DNA of 64,000 nucleotides from Prorocentrum cordatum (Eukaryota > Sar > Dinophyceae > Prorocentrales > Prorocentraceae). The translations under genes and the position numbers were made by a program. Numbering within the stretch: position 1 is the first letter of the stretch; each line of letters opens with the position of its first letter. The notes beneath the pieces were generated by a model. The model had not been told where the DNA came from. It was given only the letters and a program-made list of their open reading frames with translations, and made no database searches. The DNA lies in contig CAUYUJ010021043.1 in assembly GCA_963575745.1 (NCBI GenBank), positions 1 to 64,000 on the forward strand, given 5' to 3'. Below, in pieces: positions 61,186 through 64,000 of the stretch.

Positions 61186-63072
61186 TACTCGGACCCGTGG
61201 AAGCGGTTTGCAGCCACTGTTGTAGACCATATCCAGAGCGCGAAACCAGATTTCGTTCCTACTCCTGTGATCGCCGCCAAGAGCAAGCGTTCACAGCCTC
61301 GCACTGAAGGCGAATTGATTGTAGGTGGAAACAGGCTGCCTACTCCCCCTGCGCCACCGTCCGGCCCAGCCGTGGCGGCGAGCGCACCTAAGCCTCCGCC
61401 TGGCCCAGCCAGAGCGGAGACCACACCGACGCAGGGGGACCAGATGATGGTCGATTCGGGCGCTGTTGATGCAACGCACGCTGCGCCACATGAGGCTGCC
61501 GAGTCATCCCCTATCAAAGATGTCCAGAGCTCTTCTGATGAGGCGGCTGCGCCCGCTGCGAAGGCAACCCCGCCGGTCGCCGCTCCGAGCGGACATGGCG
61601 TGGCGGAGCCTTCCCCTGCGGACAGAACCCCGGGTGTCCCAGACACACCGGGGTCCCTTGAGGCCAGCCCAGACCTTGTTCACCTCCATGAGTTCCCGTA
61701 TCAAGGGGACCCTGACCCTATCCACCGTGAGGAGGAGCATTATCGGTCTGGCCCAGCCTCTACCAATTTCTACTGCCGAGCGAAACTGCCGTCTTCCCCT
61801 GATATGCGGCAGCCTAGCCCGACGGGGGATTCGCCCCGTGAGGGCGATCATGAGGTTTACGTCGGCCATGCTGACCAATTCAGGGGCAAAGAGCTATATC
61901 TTCCGCTGGAAGACCGCACTCGAATCAATGATATTACGCCCGTCCATTTGAAGCGGAGAGTTCGAGAGGCTCATACTACCGGTCCTGTACCCCCTCGTGT
62001 TGAGGCCCTTCGTAACAAAACGTTTGGCACGCTCAAACAGATTGCACAGCTCATGGAGGATCCCATATTTGCATTGTTAGGCGAGCTTTCTGTTGACATA
62101 GGTAGCTTTGAGCAGGTACGAGACTTTCTCCGTGCAGGATTTCACTCTGACGATGTCCCCAGCGGATTTGACTCTCAGGCCTTTAAGGTCCTGGCTCCGT
62201 TGGCTGTGGGCATTTCTAATGGCGAGAATCCAGCGGCCCTAGGCTCTGTGGACTTTTGGCGACACCACAGTTGTCGATTAGATGATTCTGCGAAGCGTAT
62301 TCGAGATTTTGCCATGTATCTCGCGAGACACTGCTCCGATTCTGCGCGGTCTTCGGGAGGCTGGGTCTACTTTGGAGACCTTGTGGAGAAGATGTCTGAA
62401 GATGGGTATATTTATCAAACATTCGCACTTGCTGCGCACGGCCTAGCCGCGCTGCAGCCAGGGACCGTGGAAGTCCTAGGTGTGCTCCCTGAAGACATTG
62501 CTAGCATTAAAGAAACGAGTGTTCACATGCAGTGGCGCGACCTTAAAGCGTGGCTCCTTCTTGGGGAAGAGCGGGCTAAATGCCTAGTTCCTGTTTTTCA
62601 TCGAGCGTGCCAGGGACATTCCACTCTTGTCGCCTCGATTGGGAGGATGTGTGCGCCTTACGACCCTGGCCTAGCCAGGTGTCATGGGCCCCTCCTCCAT
62701 ATCACTCACATGGAGACATTGATGGGATCCATGGTCGGAGAAGTCCAGTTCCCAAAGAGCACGCCTGGGCTTTGCCTCGAGGCGGACTATGGATTGTTGA
62801 GGCTTCTTCCAGCCAAGAGGGATCCGAACATGAGAGAACCAGATCATATTCCTTCCTGGCTAAGCCAGCGTAGGGATGGAGATCCTGCTCCTGTGAAAAA
62901 GCACCGCGCCATGGGCCAATACCAAGTGACGGGAGAGCCTCCTACGATTGGGGCATGGCCCGCAGCGGACACAGTCCGTCTGTGGTACCAGCTTCCGACA
63001 CACAGAGACTCTTGGCCAGTAGTTCTCGTTTTCAATGGCCGAGTGCTCACCCGGGTGCCGGATCTGCCGTGA
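61186..63072 (+). CDS. Tpt1/KptA-like RNA 2'-phosphotransferase-type protein
   Basis: About 300 residues of Pro/Ala-rich and unassigned sequence precede the core. The core begins AMYLARHCSDSARSSGGWVY then FGDLVEKM, which matches the LLRH ... GWV ... DLL winged-helix signature of Tpt1/KptA. About 80 residues later FHRACQGHSTLVASIG matches the family R-A-x-Q-G-H-S motif, followed by LARCHGPLLHITHMETLMGS in place of the usual H-G-T strand. Tpt1 transfers a splice-junction 2'-phosphate of tRNA to NAD. Here the HGT is HGP, so activity is uncertain. The C-terminal part (DYGLLRLLPAKRD, TVRLWYQLPTHRDSWPVVLV) ends at TGA 63070-63072. Confidence 0.5.
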   Translation, partial: YSDPWKRFAATVVDHIQSAKPDFVPTPVIAAKSKRSQPRTEGELIVGGNRLPTPPAPPSGPAVAASAPKPPPGPARAETTPTQGDQMMVDSGAVDATHAAPHEAAESSPIKDVQSSSDEAAAPAAKATPPVAAPSGHGVAEPSPADRTPGVPDTPGSLEASPDLVHLHEFPYQGDPDPIHREEEHYRSGPASTNFYCRAKLPSSPDMRQPSPTGDSPREGDHEVYVGHADQFRGKELYLPLEDRTRINDITPVHLKRRVREAHTTGPVPPRVEALRNKTFGTLKQIAQLMEDPIFALLGELSVDIGSFEQVRDFLRAGFHSDDVPSGFDSQAFKVLAPLAVGISNGENPAALGSVDFWRHHSCRLDDSAKRIRDFAMYLARHCSDSARSSGGWVYFGDLVEKMSEDGYIYQTFALAAHGLAALQPGTVEVLGVLPEDIASIKETSVHMQWRDLKAWLLLGEERAKCLVPVFHRACQGHSTLVASIGRMCAPYDPGLARCHGPLLHITHMETLMGSMVGEVQFPKSTPGLCLEADYGLLRLLPAKRDPNMREPDHIPSWLSQRRDGDPAPVKKHRAMGQYQVTGEPPTIGAWPAADTVRLWYQLPTHRDSWPVVLVFNGRVLTRVPDLP

Positions 63073-63099
63073 CGGGGCCCTCGTGCCCCGTGAAGTGCC

Positions 63100-63939
63100 A
63101 GGTTCACCGAGATCGATATAGCTGTCACTCGCGCCAAAATCAATGGTTGGCCCAATGCGAACCGACAGTTGATCTCATGGTCAGTTATCTTTAGCCAGGA
63201 GTGGACCTCATATGAGGTGGATTTTGATGATAACTCCATGCTTGGTTGGATTCACACCGACGAGACTTTGACATTGAGGCCAGGATTCCGTCCTTGGTCT
63301 GACAGAGCGGACGCATTTATTCAGTCCGTTCCCTGGGAAGACGACGGTCGGTTCCTTTGTGCTGGACTGCACTGGGTGCGGACTGGATTTGGCCGTTGCC
63401 CCTTTTGTAAGAACCCCGTGAAGTACAAGTACATGGTTGCGCAAAATTATCTGCTTCAGACACTTAAGCACAGAACCATCGAGGACTCGCTGCGGAGAAA
63501 TGGTTTTAGGCTGACCGTTCTCGATCATGAAACCTTTCCTTGGGCGCATGATCGTTATGTTACAGAGAGAATAAAACGGCAGCGTAGAGCGTCAGCGGAT
63601 GTCATGACGAATACCAACAATAATTTGAATCTGGAACGTAAGTGGGCAGAAAATGGATTACGTACAATGGCTGCTTCAGGTCAAACCTTTGGAAACAGTC
63701 GCCCTGGCAGCGTTCTTGCCTGGGTTCCTGAACGCGCAGCGGCCCAACCGCCGGCGCGTCGCGGACCTTTCTTTCAGCACCTTGAATTCCTCAAGAGGCG
63801 ATTCATAAAATGGATAGCGCACTTTGCTAATAGACATGGGTTTCTGGCACCAGCGATCGCTGAGTGGTGGCCGCTGCTTTGGGCCACAGACATCGATCAG
63901 TGTGCGCGCCCCTTCTCGTCCCGCCCCGGCTGCGATTGA
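63100..63939 (+). CDS. Cys-containing C-terminal segment, unrecognised
   Basis: Same frame as the Tpt1-like part, after TGA codons at 63070 and 63091. It reads FTEIDIAVTRAKINGWPNAN, WTSYEVDFDDNSMLGWIHTD, a small CPFCKNPVKYKYM zinc-knuckle-like site, a charged helical part (RYVTERIKRQRRASADVMTN), and FLKRRFIKWIAHFANRHGFL. It stops at TGA 63937-63939. The remaining 61 bp show no feature. No family recognised. Confidence 0.4.
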   Translation, partial: RFTEIDIAVTRAKINGWPNANRQLISWSVIFSQEWTSYEVDFDDNSMLGWIHTDETLTLRPGFRPWSDRADAFIQSVPWEDDGRFLCAGLHWVRTGFGRCPFCKNPVKYKYMVAQNYLLQTLKHRTIEDSLRRNGFRLTVLDHETFPWAHDRYVTERIKRQRRASADVMTNTNNNLNLERKWAENGLRTMAASGQTFGNSRPGSVLAWVPERAAAQPPARRGPFFQHLEFLKRRFIKWIAHFANRHGFLAPAIAEWWPLLWATDIDQCARPFSSRPGCD

Positions 63940-64000
63940 CTGGCCAGAAGCACCTGACTCGTACTTTTCACCCCAAGAAGGTTGGGATGCATGGGAGCGC

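Overview
The window looks like nuclear DNA of a dinoflagellate; the species cannot be fixed from sequence alone. The reasons are: GC-rich, gene-poor DNA packed with simple repeats and short inverted-repeat elements; one mosaic host gene for a helical-repeat organelle RNA-binding-type protein whose introns are themselves built from terminal-inverted-repeat (TIR) elements and end in AG|G; a possible relic spliced-leader sequence; and large degenerate Ty1/copia-like and tyrosine-recombinase (YR) retroelements carrying CCCH fingers and methyltransferase-like domains. No rRNA, tRNA, CRISPR array or bacterial-style operon was seen.

Layout. 1-22 kb is almost entirely repeats: a 73-bp tandem array (490-975), a ~76-bp array (7195-8130), a ~40-bp array (14280-15350), many GGA/TCC tracts (the largest at 3495-4108), GTC, CA, TA, CT and CGCCT microsatellites, and several dispersed TIR families. 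22.2-25.1 kb holds the one convincing host gene, in four exons. 25.1-27.6 kb is again repeats. 27.6-38.3 kb is a decayed Ty1/copia-type element on the + strand (gag with CCCH fingers, aspartic protease, integrase, reverse transcriptase with YVDD, RNase H). 38.3-45.05 kb and 60.34-63.94 kb are two halves of a second + strand coding region with methyltransferase-like, SGNH-hydrolase-like, ADP-ribosyltransferase-like and Tpt1/KptA-like segments. It continues past the window end and may belong to the copia element or be a separate element.

Between the two halves, on the - strand, sits a 15.3-kb YR retrotransposon (45049-60343). It has complete split direct repeats (A1 - ORFs - B1 A2 - B2), a membrane/Cys-rich ORF1, a CCCH ORF, a cytosine-methyltransferase-like domain fused upstream of reverse transcriptase and RNase H, Cys-rich clusters and a tyrosine recombinase. 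A TAG stop sits exactly at the recombinase nucleophile.

The most unusual signal is a set of at least 24 short hairpins scattered through the + strand retroelement coding regions (27.97-63.76 kb). Nearly all have a three-base loop (CCA, CAA, CTA, TAA or CAC) closed by C-G, with arms that differ from copy to copy yet stay complementary. A second strong signal is that all three introns of the host gene contain or consist of TIR elements, two of which belong to families with another copy about 6 kb upstream.
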